Assembly (NCBI GenBank): GCA_025934335.1
Contig: JAICYG010000018.1
Location: 1 to 23,914 of the forward strand
Reading direction: 5' to 3'
Source: Thermoleophilia bacterium
Lineage (GTDB): Bacteria; Actinomycetota; Thermoleophilia; Gaiellales; Gaiellaceae
DNA: 23,914 nt
Positions within the stretch are counted from its first letter, which is position 1. The number at the start of each line of letters is the position of its first letter. The position numbers and the translations under genes were made by a program. A model generated the notes under the pieces. The model was not told the origin of the DNA and searched no databases. It was given only the letters and a program-made list of their open reading frames with translations. This document shows, one piece after another, positions 13,815 to 21,237 of the stretch.

Positions 13815-14447
13815 GTGAGGGTTGCCATCCTCGGTGGCACGGGCAGCTTCGGCCGGGCGCTCGCGGGCCGGCTCGCAGCGGTCGGCGAGGACGAGATCGT
13901 GATCGGCTCCCGCGATGCGGCGCGGGCACAGGAGACGGCGGCCGAGGTCGGCGGCGGCCGTGCCTCCGGGGCGACCAACGACGACGCGGTCCGCGGCGTC
14001 GACCTGGCGGTGCTCGCGGTGAAGGCCGAGGCTGCGCTCGATACTGCGCGGGGCGTGGCCGCGGCGCTCGGCACGACGCCGCTCCTCAGCGTGGCGAGCG
14101 CGATCCGCTTCGAGAAGGGAGTCGGGATGCTGCCCGACCCGGAGGCCCTCAGCCTCGCCGAGCGGGTGCAGGCGGTGGTCGACGCGCCCGTCGCGGCGGG
14201 ACTGCACTCGATCGCGGCGTCGAACCTCGAGCAGGACGTGCCCGACGAGGACGCGCTCGTCTGCGGCGACGACGCGCAGGCGAAGGCGCTCGCGCTCGAG
14301 CTGGCGGGTCGGCTCGTCGGCGGTCGGAGCCTCGACGCCGGGCCCCTTGCGAGCGCGCGTGCCCTTGAGGGCCTGACGGCGGTGATCGTCAACCTGAACC
14401 GCCGCTACAAGGGCCACGCCGGCGTCAGGGTTACGGGCGTCGGATGA
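13815..14447 (+). CDS. npdG: NADPH-dependent F420 reductase (F420H2:NADP+ oxidoreductase)
   Basis: The protein has 210 residues and starts at GTG 13815. It opens with the dinucleotide-binding loop 'VRVAILGGTGSFGRALAGRL' (1-20) and the NADP-selecting 'IGSRDAARA' after strand 2 (about 34-42). 'DLAVLAVKAEAALD' and 'PVAAGLHSIAASNLEQ' are typical of the Fno/NpdG family, which exchanges hydride between F420 and NADP. 'LVGGRSLDAGPLASARALEGLTAVIVNLNRRYK' near the end, a stretch shared with the family, sits over the F420 pocket. A longer in-frame start would read across the palindromic element and is rejected. The gene overlaps cofE by ATGA (14444-14447). Its neighbourhood supports F420 specificity over plain NADP oxidoreductase activity. 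Confidence 0.93.
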   Translation: MRVAILGGTGSFGRALAGRLAAVGEDEIVIGSRDAARAQETAAEVGGGRASGATNDDAVRGVDLAVLAVKAEAALDTARGVAAALGTTPLLSVASAIRFEKGVGMLPDPEALSLAERVQAVVDAPVAAGLHSIAASNLEQDVPDEDALVCGDDAQAKALALELAGRLVGGRSLDAGPLASARALEGLTAVIVNLNRRYKGHAGVRVTGVG

Positions 14448-15169
14448 TCTCGATCGTCCCGGTGCGCGGCCTACCCGAGATCCGGGAGGGCGACGACCTG
14501 GCGGCGCTCGTCACGGAGCGGATCGAGCTCGAGGACGGCGACGTCCTCGTCCTTGCGCAGAAGGCGGTGTCGAAAGCCGAGGGGCGCGTCATCCGCATCG
14601 ACAGCCTGGAGGCCTCCCCGAAGGCGGTCGAGCTGGCAGGTGACGAGCGCGACCCGCGTGAGGTGGAGGCCGTCCTGCAGGAGTCGCGGCGGATCGTCCG
14701 CGAGCGCGGCCCGCTCGTGATCGCCGAGACGCGACACGGCTTCGTCTGCGCCTCGGCCGGCGTCGACCACTCGAACGCGCCCGAGCCCGGCACGCTCGTG
14801 CTCCTGCCGCTCGACCCCGATGCGAGCGCCCGCGCCGTCCGCGGGCGCCTGGCCGAGCTGGCCGGCCGCGACGTGGGCGTGATCGTGACGGACTCCTTCG
14901 GCCGCCCGTTCCGCGCCGGCACGACGGATGTGGCGATCGGCGTCGCCGGCCTCGCGCCGCTCCTCGACCTGCGCGGCACGACCGACCGGATCGGCTACGA
15001 GCTTCGCTCGAGCCAGGTCGCGATCGCCGACGAGATCGCAGCCGCCGCCGACCTCGCCCGCGGCAAGGCGGAGGGAGTGCCCGCCGTCGTCGTCCGCGGC
15101 CTCCGGCTCACCGGGGACGGCACGGCGCGCGAGATCGTGATCGAGCGCGAGCTGGATCTCTTCAGCTAG
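14444..15169 (+). CDS. cofE: Coenzyme F420-0:L-glutamate ligase (stand-alone CofE)
   Basis: The protein has 241 residues. CofE adds glutamates, using GTP, to F420-0 to build the polyglutamate tail. Recognised segments are 'ISIVPVRGLPEIREGDDL' (2-19), 'EDGDVLVLAQKAVSKAEGR' (29-47), 'ETRHGFVCASAGVDHSNAP' (about 94-112) and 'VIVTDSFGRPFRAGTTDVAIG', which is the metal/GTP site region. Actinobacterial FbiB usually carries a C-terminal nitroreductase-like FMN domain that reduces dehydro-F420. Here the protein ends right after the ligase domain, like archaeal CofE. If this organism uses phosphoenolpyruvate, the reductase must be encoded elsewhere. It starts within the npdG stop (ATGA) and is the last gene of the series, followed by a hairpin. 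Confidence 0.95.
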   Translation: MISIVPVRGLPEIREGDDLAALVTERIELEDGDVLVLAQKAVSKAEGRVIRIDSLEASPKAVELAGDERDPREVEAVLQESRRIVRERGPLVIAETRHGFVCASAGVDHSNAPEPGTLVLLPLDPDASARAVRGRLAELAGRDVGVIVTDSFGRPFRAGTTDVAIGVAGLAPLLDLRGTTDRIGYELRSSQVAIADEIAAAADLARGKAEGVPAVVVRGLRLTGDGTAREIVIERELDLFS

Positions 15170-15199
15170 AGGCTCTTTCTCCCGCGTTCGCGTCTTTAC

Positions 15200-15219
15200 A
15201 GAACCTTCAGAGGTTCTTT
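15200..15219 (+). terminator. Hairpin with short T run after cofE
   Basis: AGAACCT (15200-15206), loop TCAG, AGGTTCT (15211-15217) form a perfect 7-bp stem ending in TTT (15217-15219), 30 bp after the cofE stop. The stem is unusually AT-rich for this window. The T run is short, so termination may be partial. The hairpin abuts a candidate -35 box for the next gene. Confidence 0.5.
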
Positions 15220-15247
15220 GCACCACCTCACACATGGTCGCTACCGT
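15218..15247 (+). promoter_or_regulatory. Candidate promoter TTGCAC-18-TACCGT for the Rpf-like gene
   Basis: TTGCAC (15218-15223) and TACCGT (15242-15247), separated by 18 bp, match the usual actinobacterial -35/-10 pattern. This is the only place in the window where I see both boxes together. A start near 15254 would give a leader of about 88 nt with its own hairpin and a strong ribosome-binding site, in contrast with the leaderless-looking starts elsewhere. Confidence 0.5.
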
Positions 15248-15341
15248 CCTGCGGTCACTCAGGCGGGCTTAGCCCAGGGCCCGCCGCGGTAACCCCCCTC
15301 GACCCACGGACCATCCCGGGCCTAAGGAGGAAAAACTTGTC
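15248..15341 (+). promoter_or_regulatory. Structured 5' leader with strong Shine-Dalgarno, candidate cis-regulatory RNA
   Basis: GGCGGGC (15262-15268) pairs with GCCCGCC (15279-15285). Inside the loop, GGGC/GCCC offers an alternative fold. CCTC (15297-15300) could pair with GAGG of the AAGGAGG ribosome-binding site (15324-15330), which lies 11 nt before the GTG. ATGGTC (15234-15239) is complementary to GACCAT (15309-15314), but its left arm lies upstream of the proposed start of transcription. Rpf-type genes in actinobacteria are often controlled by c-di-AMP (ydaO) riboswitches. I could not fit that consensus here, so the class is unassigned. Confidence 0.4.
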
Positions 15342-16145
15342 GTGCGGCTTCCTCTTCCGCTGAGCCTTGCCGGGCTCGCACTGCTCCTCACGTTCGTGCT
15401 CGCCGGATCGGCGAATGCGCGACGGAGCGTCCGTCCCGGCCAGCCAGTCTCGGTGCAGGCGCTTCGCGCCCTCGCCGACCACTATCGAAGCCTGACCTGG
15501 AGCTTCGAGCGCGCGGCGCACGCGCCGCGCACACCCAGCTCGTACACGTACCGCCGCAGCACGGACGGTGACTACCTGCAGTGGACGATCGACACGTGGA
15601 TGCGTCGTGCGAGCGCCGCGAGAAACCAGGCGCTGGCCCGGGTCGAGCATCGCCTGTCGGTGCGGATCCCGGCACCGCCCGGCGTCCGCTCGCGGCTCTC
15701 GCGGCGCGTCTCGTACAGCCGTGCCGTCGCGCTGAAGCTGCGGCGGATCTACCCCGGCAAGGTGACGCGGCGCTTCGCCTCGGCCCACGCGGGCTCCGGC
15801 GGCGAGACGCTGCAGCTCTGGCAGCGGCGCCTGGCGACCGCCACCGCGCAGGTGCTCGCGCACGGGTATGCCCGGCCGGCGATCCCGGCGTTCCTCCAGG
15901 GCGCGTTCCTCTGCATCCACCGCTACGAGGGCGCCTGGGACGCCAACACCGGGAACGGCTACTACGGCGGCCTCCAGATGGACGCCGGCTTCCAGTCCCG
16001 GTACGGCGCCGACTACGTGCGTCGCTGGGGCACGGCCGACAACTGGCCCTCCTGGGCGCAGGTGCACGCGGCCGTCCGTGCGTATCGCTCCGGACGGGGT
16101 TTCTACCCCTGGCCGAACACCGCCCGCGTCTGCGGCCTTATCTGA
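15342..16145 (+). CDS. Secreted resuscitation-promoting-factor/lysozyme-fold peptidoglycan hydrolase
   Basis: The protein has 267 residues and starts at GTG 15342 behind AAGGAGG. The N-terminus 'RLPLPLSLAGLALLLTFVLAGSANA' is a signal peptide with a likely cut after SANA (about residue 25). Residues 30-180 are basic and helical, with no domain I can name. The C-terminal 80 residues are an Rpf/transglycosylase-like domain: 'FLCIHRYEGAWDANTGNGYYGGLQMD' parallels the canonical ECESGGNW..NTGNGYYGGLQ, making the Glu of RYEG the likely catalytic acid. The cysteines in 'FLCIHR' and 'RVCGLI' could form the disulfide seen in that family. It should cleave peptidoglycan glycan strands outside the cell. 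Rpf domains are often N-terminal or preceded by binding modules, so the long helical spacer is a point to note. Confidence 0.85.
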   Translation: MRLPLPLSLAGLALLLTFVLAGSANARRSVRPGQPVSVQALRALADHYRSLTWSFERAAHAPRTPSSYTYRRSTDGDYLQWTIDTWMRRASAARNQALARVEHRLSVRIPAPPGVRSRLSRRVSYSRAVALKLRRIYPGKVTRRFASAHAGSGGETLQLWQRRLATATAQVLAHGYARPAIPAFLQGAFLCIHRYEGAWDANTGNGYYGGLQMDAGFQSRYGADYVRRWGTADNWPSWAQVHAAVRAYRSGRGFYPWPNTARVCGLI

Positions 16146-16168
16146 ACCCGATACGTAACCCGGGTATC
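16146..16168. repeat. Short nested inverted repeats between the Rpf-like and c-di-GMP genes
   Basis: Immediately after the Rpf stop, ACCCG (16146-16150) pairs with CGGGT (16161-16165), and GATAC (16150-16154) pairs with GTATC (16164-16168). ACCCGGGT (16158-16165) is also a palindrome. It has no T run. It could be a weak terminator or an operator for the following gene. Confidence 0.3.
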
Positions 16169-16190
16169 AAGCTCGGGAGCGCCGCCGCCG

Positions 16191-19100
16191 ATGACTGGCG
16201 TCATGGTGACGCAGTCTGCGGCGGCGGCGCTCCCCGACGATCCCGGGGCGCGCCCGCACGCCGTGAGCGGCCCCGAGCCGCTCGTCGAGTCGTACCAGCG
16301 GCTCGCCGAGGTCTTCCACGAGCTCCTCTCGGAGCAGAGCCTCGACGCGCTCCTCGACCGCGTCGCAGCGACGCTCGGCGACCTGATGCCCTACGAGGCG
16401 CTGCACATCTACGAGGCCGACGTCGACCGGCGCGTGCTCGTGCCGCTGCTCGCCCGCTCGCAGGAGTACGAGGACGAGATCATGCGCAGCCGGCCGCGCT
16501 TCGGCGAGGGAATCACCGGCTGGGCGGTCGAGAACCGCCGCCCCGTCTGGACGAACCGTGCGCATCTCGACCCGCGCTCCGTCAACGTGCCCGGCACACC
16601 GGTCGAGCCGGAGGCGATGATCAGCGTCCCGCTGATCGCCCGTGGCGCGCTCAAGGGCGCGCTCAACATCTACCGCGCCGGCGAGGACGCCGAGTTCGCC
16701 GAGCACGAGTTCCACCTTGCGAAGTCGTTCGGCGACGCAGCCGCGCTGGCGCTCGACAACGCGCAGATCCGCGCACGCCTCGAGCACCTCGCCCAGACGG
16801 ACTCGCTCACCGGCCTCTACAACCACCGTTTCTTCCACGAGCGCCTCCGCGCCGAGCTGACTCGCGCGTCGCGCTCGCACGACACGGTCGCCGTGCTCAT
16901 GTTCGACCTCGACGACTTCAAGCGCGTCAACGACGTGCACGGCCACGGCGCCGGCGACCAGATGCTCATCCAGGTGGCGCGGATGGCGCGCGAGACGGTG
17001 CGCGGCTCCGACGTCGTGTGCCGCGTCGGGGGCGAGGAGTTCGGCGTGATCATGCCGTCGTGCGACGCCGGCGACGCGCTCGGCCTCGCCTCCCGCCTTT
17101 CCGAGGCGCTCCGCGGCACCGACTTCGAGCCCGCCGGCCGCATCACCGTTTCGATGGGGGTCGCGCAGGGGCCGGAGCACGCGATGAACCCGCGCGAGCT
17201 GGTGGCGTGCGCGGAGGCAGCGATGATGACCGCCAAGGCGCGCGGCAAGAACCAGAGCGTCGTCTACGACGACGGCGCCACCGAGCGCCCGAGCGCCGAC
17301 GCCGTCGCCGGCCGCGACGTTCGCTCGATCGCGCACCTGAAGATGCTCCAGTCGCTCGCAGGCAAGCTCAACCGGCTCAACGATGTCTCGGAGATCGGCC
17401 GGACGATCGCGACGGAGCTACGGCTGCTGATCGACTACCACAACTGCCGCGTCGTGCTCCGTCACGGCGACGAGCTGCGGCCGATCGCGTTCGTCGGCGA
17501 CTACGACGAGGCGGTGGGCGACGCCGTCGACGCCTACAGCGCCCGCGTCGGCGTCGGCGTCATGGGCCGCGCCGTCGAGCTGGGCGAGCCGCTGCTGATC
17601 CCGAACGCGCTCGAGTGCGAGTTCGCCTACCGGATCCCCGGTACCGAGGAGCTCGAGGAGTCCCTCGCGGTCGTGCCGCTCCGTTACGGCTCCCGTGTGA
17701 CCGGCGCGGTCGTCATCTCGAAGCTCGGCGTCAACCAGTTCGACGAGGACGACGTTCGCCTGCTCGAGGTGCTCGCGGGACAGGCGTCGGTCGCGCTCGA
17801 GAACGCGCGCCTGTACGAGCAGCAGCGGCGCGAGGCGGAAGGCGCGAAGGCGCTGCTCGCGTTCGCCGACGAGATCACGCGCGCGCACTCCGTGGACGAC
17901 ATCTGCGCGCTCGCCGTCGACGCGGCGACGCGCCTGTTCGAATGCGAGCGGGCGACGCTGTGGCTCGGCGACGAGTGCGCGGCGAGCGTCGGCGAGCCTC
18001 TCGCCGACGGCCACTCGGCCCCGCTCGTCGAGGGTGAGGGGATCACCGGTCGGGTCGTCCTCGACGTGCAGCGGATGGACGACGACCGCGAGCGGCTGCT
18101 GACCGCGTTCGGTTACCAGCTGTCGGTCGCGCTCCAGAAGGCGCGCCTCTACTGGAAGCAGATGGAGGCGGCCGAGATCGCGAACGCGCTGCTCGACGCG
18201 GGCCGCGAGCTGGCGACTGCAGAGTCGCCCGAGGAGGTGCTCGGCCGGAGCGTCCAGGTGACCGCCCGTGTCCTCGGCAGCACGCAGGCGTCGCTGTGGA
18301 TCCAGGAGGAGGCGGAGCCTCGCGACCTGGTCGCGCGTGCGTCCTTCGGGTACACCTCGGAAGACGACCCCGCGGGCCGCCGCCGCTTCTCGGCCGCGAT
18401 CGCGCACGAGTGGCTCGACGGCTCGGAGCCGTTCGTGGTCGAGCCCGACGCCGTCGCACGAATCGACACGATCGAGCAGCGCGAGATCACCCGTGCAGTC
18501 GTCGCGCCGCTGAAGCTCGAGGGCGGTCGCGTCGGCGCGCTGATCGCGACGCTCGCCGACCAGGCGTTCGGAGACCGGCAGCTCCGCCTCGTCGCGGGGC
18601 TTGCGCACCAGGCGAAGCTCGCGATCGAGAGCGCCGAGCACTACGAGGCCCTCGAGCGCACCTTCGTGGCCACGGTCGCGACGCTCGCGAACGCGCTCGA
18701 GGCGAAGGACGAGTACACGGGCACGCACGCGCGTTGGATCAGCGACATGGCGCTCCTCGTCGGCCGCGAGCTGGGGCTCGACCGCGACGCGATGAAGCGG
18801 CTCGAGCTCGGCGCGCTCTTCCACGACATCGGCAAGATCGGGATTCCCAGCGAGATCCTCCAGAAGCCCGGACCGCTGACCGACGAGGAGTTCGACATCG
18901 TCAAGGAGCACCCGGAGCTCGGCGAGAAGATCCTGGCGCCGATCGACCGGCTCTCGGACGTGCGCCCGATCGTGCGCGCGTGTCACGAGCGCTGGGACGG
19001 CCTCGGCTACCCCGACGGCAAGGCCGGTACCGACATCCCGCTCGAGGCGCGGATCGTGCTCGTCTGCGACGCCTTCCACGCGATGGTCACGGATCGTCCC

Positions 19101-19232
19101 TACCGAAACGCTCTGTCGAGGGACGAGGCCGTCCGGCGCCTCGCCGCCGCCTCCGGGACGCAGTTCGACCCGCGTGTGGTCGAGGTGTTCTGCCTGCTTG
19201 TCGACCGCGGCGTCGTCCTGCCGCTCGACTGA
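16191..19232 (+). CDS. Hybrid cyclic-di-GMP enzyme: GAF-GGDEF-GAF-GAF-GAF-HD-GYP
   Basis: The protein has 1013 residues and no signal peptide or membrane helix. A first GAF domain (about 25-195) includes 'GEGITGWAVENRRPVW'. The GGDEF domain (about 205-360) has 'DSLTGLYNHRFF', 'FDLDDFKRVND', the active site GGEEF at 280-284 and an inhibitory RxxD (RGSD, 271-274) at the correct five-residue spacing, so it looks like an active, product-inhibited diguanylate cyclase. Three more GAF-like regions follow (about 385-545, 550-655, 660-815). The C-terminal HD-GYP phosphodiesterase (about 820-1010) has HDIGKIGIP (878-886), 'HPELGEKIL' and 'CHERWDGLGYP' (931-941), where the usual HHE has Cys931 in place of the first His. 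GGGAG (16175-16179) may be its ribosome-binding site. It probably makes and degrades c-di-GMP under small-molecule or redox control. Confidence 0.92.
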   Translation: MTGVMVTQSAAAALPDDPGARPHAVSGPEPLVESYQRLAEVFHELLSEQSLDALLDRVAATLGDLMPYEALHIYEADVDRRVLVPLLARSQEYEDEIMRSRPRFGEGITGWAVENRRPVWTNRAHLDPRSVNVPGTPVEPEAMISVPLIARGALKGALNIYRAGEDAEFAEHEFHLAKSFGDAAALALDNAQIRARLEHLAQTDSLTGLYNHRFFHERLRAELTRASRSHDTVAVLMFDLDDFKRVNDVHGHGAGDQMLIQVARMARETVRGSDVVCRVGGEEFGVIMPSCDAGDALGLASRLSEALRGTDFEPAGRITVSMGVAQGPEHAMNPRELVACAEAAMMTAKARGKNQSVVYDDGATERPSADAVAGRDVRSIAHLKMLQSLAGKLNRLNDVSEIGRTIATELRLLIDYHNCRVVLRHGDELRPIAFVGDYDEAVGDAVDAYSARVGVGVMGRAVELGEPLLIPNALECEFAYRIPGTEELEESLAVVPLRYGSRVTGAVVISKLGVNQFDEDDVRLLEVLAGQASVALENARLYEQQRREAEGAKALLAFADEITRAHSVDDICALAVDAATRLFECERATLWLGDECAASVGEPLADGHSAPLVEGEGITGRVVLDVQRMDDDRERLLTAFGYQLSVALQKARLYWKQMEAAEIANALLDAGRELATAESPEEVLGRSVQVTARVLGSTQASLWIQEEAEPRDLVARASFGYTSEDDPAGRRRFSAAIAHEWLDGSEPFVVEPDAVARIDTIEQREITRAVVAPLKLEGGRVGALIATLADQAFGDRQLRLVAGLAHQAKLAIESAEHYEALERTFVATVATLANALEAKDEYTGTHARWISDMALLVGRELGLDRDAMKRLELGALFHDIGKIGIPSEILQKPGPLTDEEFDIVKEHPELGEKILAPIDRLSDVRPIVRACHERWDGLGYPDGKAGTDIPLEARIVLVCDAFHAMVTDRPYRNALSRDEAVRRLAAASGTQFDPRVVEVFCLLVDRGVVLPLD

Positions 19233-19266
19233 CCGCGCGATCCGCCGCGGACGGGAGAATCCGGCG

Positions 19267-20454
19267 ATGGGGCGCTTCGCCGGGCTCGTGGGAATCTGCA
19301 TGTGCGCCTCGATGGTGCTCGCGGTCCTGGCAACCCGTCGGGCGCCGGTCGCCGCGACCTCGCCGATCGTCCCTCCCGGCGGGTGGAACGGGGTCTGGGT
19401 GGGGGCGGTGTGTGCCTCGTTCGCGCTCTATGGACTGGGCGTCCTTCTCGCCAGGAGCGGGCGGGCTGCCCTGGTCGGTGCCACGGTCGTGGCCGTCGTC
19501 GTGCAGACGCTGCCGCTGGCCGCTCCACTCCTGCTCTCCGGCGACGTCCACCTGTACTGGGCGCAGGCACGTGTCGTCACAGCGCACCACGCCAACCCGT
19601 ACACGGTCCCCGCCTTGCGATTTGCCGACGATCCGGCGACGAAGGTCGCGGCCGAGCAATGGACCAAGGTGACCGAGCCGTACGGCCCGAGCTGGGTCGG
19701 GCTCGGAGCAGTACCCGCGCTCGTCGCAGGCAACTCGACCAGGGCGTCGGAGTTGCTCTACCGCCTGATCGCCTTCGTCGGCGTCCTTGTCTGCGTCGTG
19801 CTGGTTGCCTGGCGGACGCGTAGCGCCCGCTCGGTGTCGTTCCTCGGCTGGAACCCGCTCGTCGCTCTGCACTACGCCGGCGGCGGCCACAACGACGCGT
19901 GGATGGTCGTCGCGCTCGTGCTGGCGGTCGCGACTCGCTGCACGCCGGCGGCGGGCGTCGCCTGGACGGTCGGTTCGGGCTTCAAGGGCGTCCCCGCGAT
20001 CCTGCTTCCGCTGGAGCTCGCGCGGACGCGGTTCCGGCTGCCGCTGCGCTTCTGGGTCGCGCTCGTGGGCTCCGGGCTCGCATTCGTCGTCGTCGCGACA
20101 GCGCTCTTCGGCACGGGCTGGGTGAGCGCCTCGGCCGTGGGCGCTCACACGGCGTCACCGATCGGCGGCGTTCACTTCCTCGTCGAGAGAGGCCTACGAC
20201 ACCGTTACGCCGTTGTGATCTGCGGCCTCGTGTTCGTCGCGATCTATGCCGCGCTCTTCCGTCACGCCTGGACGACGGGTCGCGCAAGGCTGGCACTCGC
20301 GGCAGTGGCGCTCTGCCTGCTGTCGAGCCTGCTACGGCCGTGGTACGCGCTCTGGCCGGTCGCGCTCGCGGCGATCGAAGCCGACGGGCCCGGCGAGTTC
20401 GCGGCGTACGCGCTGTCGGCGTACGTCCTCTTCACCGACGCCGTGCAGTTCTGA
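19267..20454 (+). CDS. GT-C mannosyltransferase-like membrane protein (MptB / GT87-like)
   Basis: The protein has 395 residues and about ten hydrophobic helices. The first large outer loop reads 'SGDVHLYWAQARVVTAHHAN' then 'NPYTVPALRFADDP' and 'TEPYGPSWVGLG'. The acidic D in the sequence after the second or third helix, the NPY motif and YGPxW are characteristic of polyprenyl-phosphate-mannose-dependent alpha-mannosyltransferases (MptA/MptB, PimE and GT87 relatives). 'LGWNPLVALHYAGGGHNDAWM' in the middle is another family hallmark. It would use a lipid-linked mannose donor such as that made by the GT2 enzyme at 7204-7941. I start at ATG 19267, with GGGAG at 19253-19257 and a GAGAAT hexamer (19255-19260) 6 nt upstream. 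A longer in-frame start would overlap the previous gene. It converges on the GNAT gene with a 5-bp gap. Confidence 0.82.
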   Translation: MGRFAGLVGICMCASMVLAVLATRRAPVAATSPIVPPGGWNGVWVGAVCASFALYGLGVLLARSGRAALVGATVVAVVVQTLPLAAPLLLSGDVHLYWAQARVVTAHHANPYTVPALRFADDPATKVAAEQWTKVTEPYGPSWVGLGAVPALVAGNSTRASELLYRLIAFVGVLVCVVLVAWRTRSARSVSFLGWNPLVALHYAGGGHNDAWMVVALVLAVATRCTPAAGVAWTVGSGFKGVPAILLPLELARTRFRLPLRFWVALVGSGLAFVVVATALFGTGWVSASAVGAHTASPIGGVHFLVERGLRHRYAVVICGLVFVAIYAALFRHAWTTGRARLALAAVALCLLSSLLRPWYALWPVALAAIEADGPGEFAAYALSAYVLFTDAVQF

Positions 20455-20459
20455 CCCGG

Positions 20460-21233
20460 TCAACGTCGATCCTCGAGCCGTCGAATCGTGCCCACCTCGA
20501 CGAAGCCGACGCGCGTCAGGATCGGGTACGACGTGTCGACGATCGCCTCCGTGACGAGCGCCGGCGTCCCCCGTGCGACGGCGTCGTCCCAGCGCGCGCG
20601 GACGAGAGCCTTGTAGATCCCGCGGCCGCGCGCCCAGGGCAGCACGCCGCCGGCGATCAGGAACACACCCCGGTCCGAGTAGATGGAGCGGCCGACGCCT
20701 GCCGGGCGTCCGTCGAGCCGGGCGAGGAACGTCGCCGGCACGCCGGCGGCGCGCGCCGCCTCGAATTCCGTGCGAAGGTGCCGCCGCTGCTGCTCGCGCC
20801 GGCCTAGGGGCGTCTCGAACGTCTCCCACATCACCTCCACGGCCGCCAGGTGATCGTCGAAGGTCGCCACGCGCCGCACCTCCACGTCGGCGGGGCCGTC
20901 CGGGGGCGCTTCCACGCAGACGAGCGCGTGCAGGAGCGCGCCGCGATCCTGCGGCTCCTCGAAGCCGAGCGCGAGCAAGCGCTCGTGCAGGTCCGCAGGC
21001 CGTGCGTCGGGGTCGAGCCACCAGGTCGTGAGCTTCTCGGGTGGGACCCTCCGGCGCACCTCCTCGACGAGCGCCTCGACCTCGTCGGGCTCGACGCGTA
21101 CGCTCGAGACGCCGGCCCACACCGTTCCCTGGATCACGCACACCCGCCCGTCGACGAAGCGCTCGACGTCCGCCGAGAGTGACGTGAACCGGTCGGGGCT
21201 CTGCGCGAACTCGCGGAGCCGCTGGTCGATCAC
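20460..21233 (-). CDS. GNAT acetyltransferase, two-module (paralogue 1)
   Basis: The 257-residue protein starts at GTG 21233, only 4 bp after the aminotransferase stop. The C-terminal half (about 116-250) is a GNAT fold: 'FLARLDGRPAGVGRSIYSDRG' (strands 2-4), the acetyl-CoA loop 'PWARGRGIYKALVRARW' (199-215) with R-x-R-G, and 'SYPILTRVGFVEVG' (235-248). The N-terminal half has 'TTWWLDPDARPADLHERLLALGF', which looks like a degenerate second GNAT module. It is clearly homologous, over its full length, to the protein at 22577-23356. The substrate is unknown. Its operon position suggests it modifies an amine or amino acid related to the aminotransferase, but this is inference. The gene lacks any visible promoter of its own. 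Confidence 0.82.
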   Translation of the reverse strand: MIDQRLREFAQSPDRFTSLSADVERFVDGRVCVIQGTVWAGVSSVRVEPDEVEALVEEVRRRVPPEKLTTWWLDPDARPADLHERLLALGFEEPQDRGALLHALVCVEAPPDGPADVEVRRVATFDDHLAAVEVMWETFETPLGRREQQRRHLRTEFEAARAAGVPATFLARLDGRPAGVGRSIYSDRGVFLIAGGVLPWARGRGIYKALVRARWDDAVARGTPALVTEAIVDTSYPILTRVGFVEVGTIRRLEDRR

Positions 21234-21237
21234 CGCG

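Noticed and set aside
13663..13818. 51-codon frame with GTGA overlaps at both cofD and npdG
   Set aside because: It is made almost entirely of the palindromic element, and the double overlap follows from the duplicated GGCGTGAGG. A coding role is possible but not supported.
15170..15341. c-di-AMP (ydaO) or c-di-GMP-I riboswitch upstream of the Rpf-like gene
   Set aside because: I looked for the conserved segments of both classes and could not place them; the leader is also short for ydaO. Left as an unassigned structured leader.
17418..19301. 627-codon antisense frame under the c-di-GMP gene
   Set aside because: Shadow frame with repetitive Arg/Glu/Val composition; the sense strand has clear GGDEF and HD-GYP motifs.
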